Of a stretch of 64,000 nucleotides of DNA, positions 63,471 through 64,000 are shown piece after piece. A model generated the notes under the pieces. The model was not told the DNA's origin. It made no database searches and saw only the letters and a list, made by a program, of their open reading frames with translations. How positions within the stretch are numbered: position 1 is the first letter of the stretch; every line of letters begins with the position of its first letter. Location of the stretch: the NCBI GenBank assembly GCA_026397915.1, contig JAPLTX010000039.1:1-64000 (forward strand), in the 5' to 3' direction. The stretch is from Verrucomicrobiota bacterium (GTDB taxonomy: Bacteria; Verrucomicrobiota; Verrucomicrobiia; CAIQCK01). Both the position numbers and the translations under genes were made by a program.

Positions 63471-64000
63471 CTATTCCAGTTCAGGTGGCACAGCACCGTA
63501 ACCCCAAGGTGTTTTGGACACTGGGGGGGGCGGTGGTTGCGGCACGGGGCCAGGCGTCATCTCATTGGCCAGCGCGATGCCGGTGTTGGCCATCTGGCGA
63601 CCGGCGGTGATTTCCAGATTGCTGTAGGAACTAAGCCGCGTTTCGTAACCGCCGCCGTGCGGGCCGAACGCTTCCTCGGTCGGCACGTAACCGCAGATGC
63701 CATTGGCTAACTCGACGGGAAAGGTAAACGGGAACTTGCTGCCCTTTTTGATGTCGAGGCCGAACTGCACAAAATACTCCGCCATGTTCGTCACGAACAC
63801 CGCCGGGCCGACCTGAACAGCCTGCACCTCCACCTCCACCTCCGGGCGCGACTTCATCAGCGCGTCAAGCACCACTGTCTCCTTCGCGAAGGTCCACTCT
63901 GTCGCGCCGACTTCCTTCGGGGTCTTCTGAACCAACTCCAGCGCCTTTTTCACTTTCTCCGGCGACGGCGCGCGGCGCTTGATGTTCCAGACTTTCTGCC
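63471..64000 (-). CDS. C-terminal part of a neutral/alkaline ceramidase-like protein (5' end outside the window)
   Basis: The frame is open to the window edge (QKVWNIKRRAPSPEKV precedes the GTG that would otherwise be taken as a start), so only the last ~175 residues are seen. The segment FPVELANGICGYVPTEEAFGP and the following GGGYETRLS resemble the C-terminal part of the N-terminal catalytic domain in neutral/alkaline ceramidase-family proteins common in PVC bacteria. A Pro-rich stretch (PGPVPQPPPPPVSK) ends it. Catalytic residues lie outside the window. Confidence 0.75.
   Translation of the reverse strand, partial: QKVWNIKRRAPSPEKVKKALELVQKTPKEVGATEWTFAKETVVLDALMKSRPEVEVEVQAVQVGPAVFVTNMAEYFVQFGLDIKKGSKFPFTFPVELANGICGYVPTEEAFGPHGGGYETRLSSYSNLEITAGRQMANTGIALANEMTPGPVPQPPPPPVSKTPWGYGAVPPELE

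Overview
The window reads as a chromosome segment from a Verrucomicrobia-type (PVC superphylum) bacterium. The pointers are giant beta-strand-repeat proteins with PEP-CTERM sorting tails, PQQ-type beta-propeller/malectin/DNRLRE proteins, Tat-exported Gfo/Idh/MocA proteins beside a sulfatase, a ceramidase-like protein, and high GC. This is inferred from gene content; no rRNA or other marker gene is present.

Layout. 0-23.5 kb: two tandem paralogous giant surface proteins, the first cut by the window start. 23.6-29.4 kb: a TSUP permease facing a tightly overlapping oxyanion (molybdate/tungstate-type) uptake operon: unknown anchored protein, tandem ModA-like protein, ModB, ModC, and an E1-like MoeB/ThiF/HesA adenylyltransferase. 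29.5-37.4 kb: an accessory region with unknown genes, an ABC-three-component (ABC-3C) type conflict module of visibly lower GC, an XRE-type regulator, a 42-bp minisatellite, an FN3-tailed protein and a small collagen-like protein, with intergenic short repeats and palindromes. 37.4-45.3 kb (minus strand): two large exported beta-propeller proteins that each contain a methyltransferase-like fold. 45.5-52.1 kb: ROK kinase, then a polyphosphate operon (ppx, ppk1, HD-CHAD). 52.1-55.7 kb: an RMD1/DUF155-like membrane protein, an MgtC/DUF4010 membrane protein and an iron-type alcohol dehydrogenase. 55.7-64 kb: M23 peptidase, three Gfo/Idh/MocA proteins, a sulfatase, a small hypothetical, a Tat metallophosphoesterase and the 3' part of a ceramidase-like gene.

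The most interesting locus is 31.36-34.50 kb. A 56-residue single-pass membrane protein, too short for ordinary ORF calling, ends in the same 12-14 residue Gly/Asp/Asn motif that begins the first protein of the ABC-3C module. Six of twelve identical residues use different synonymous codons, so the motif appears to be kept at protein level. This looks like a receptor/effector pair joined by a shared, possibly self-templating tail. The second theme is a family of small modular palindromes (TGTAG, hairpin, spacer, hairpin, CTACA). One member has entered the gap between modB and modC, where a 32-codon mini-ORF with ATGA overlaps at both ends appears to bridge the two genes.

No tRNA, rRNA, CRISPR array, transposase or integrase was recognised.
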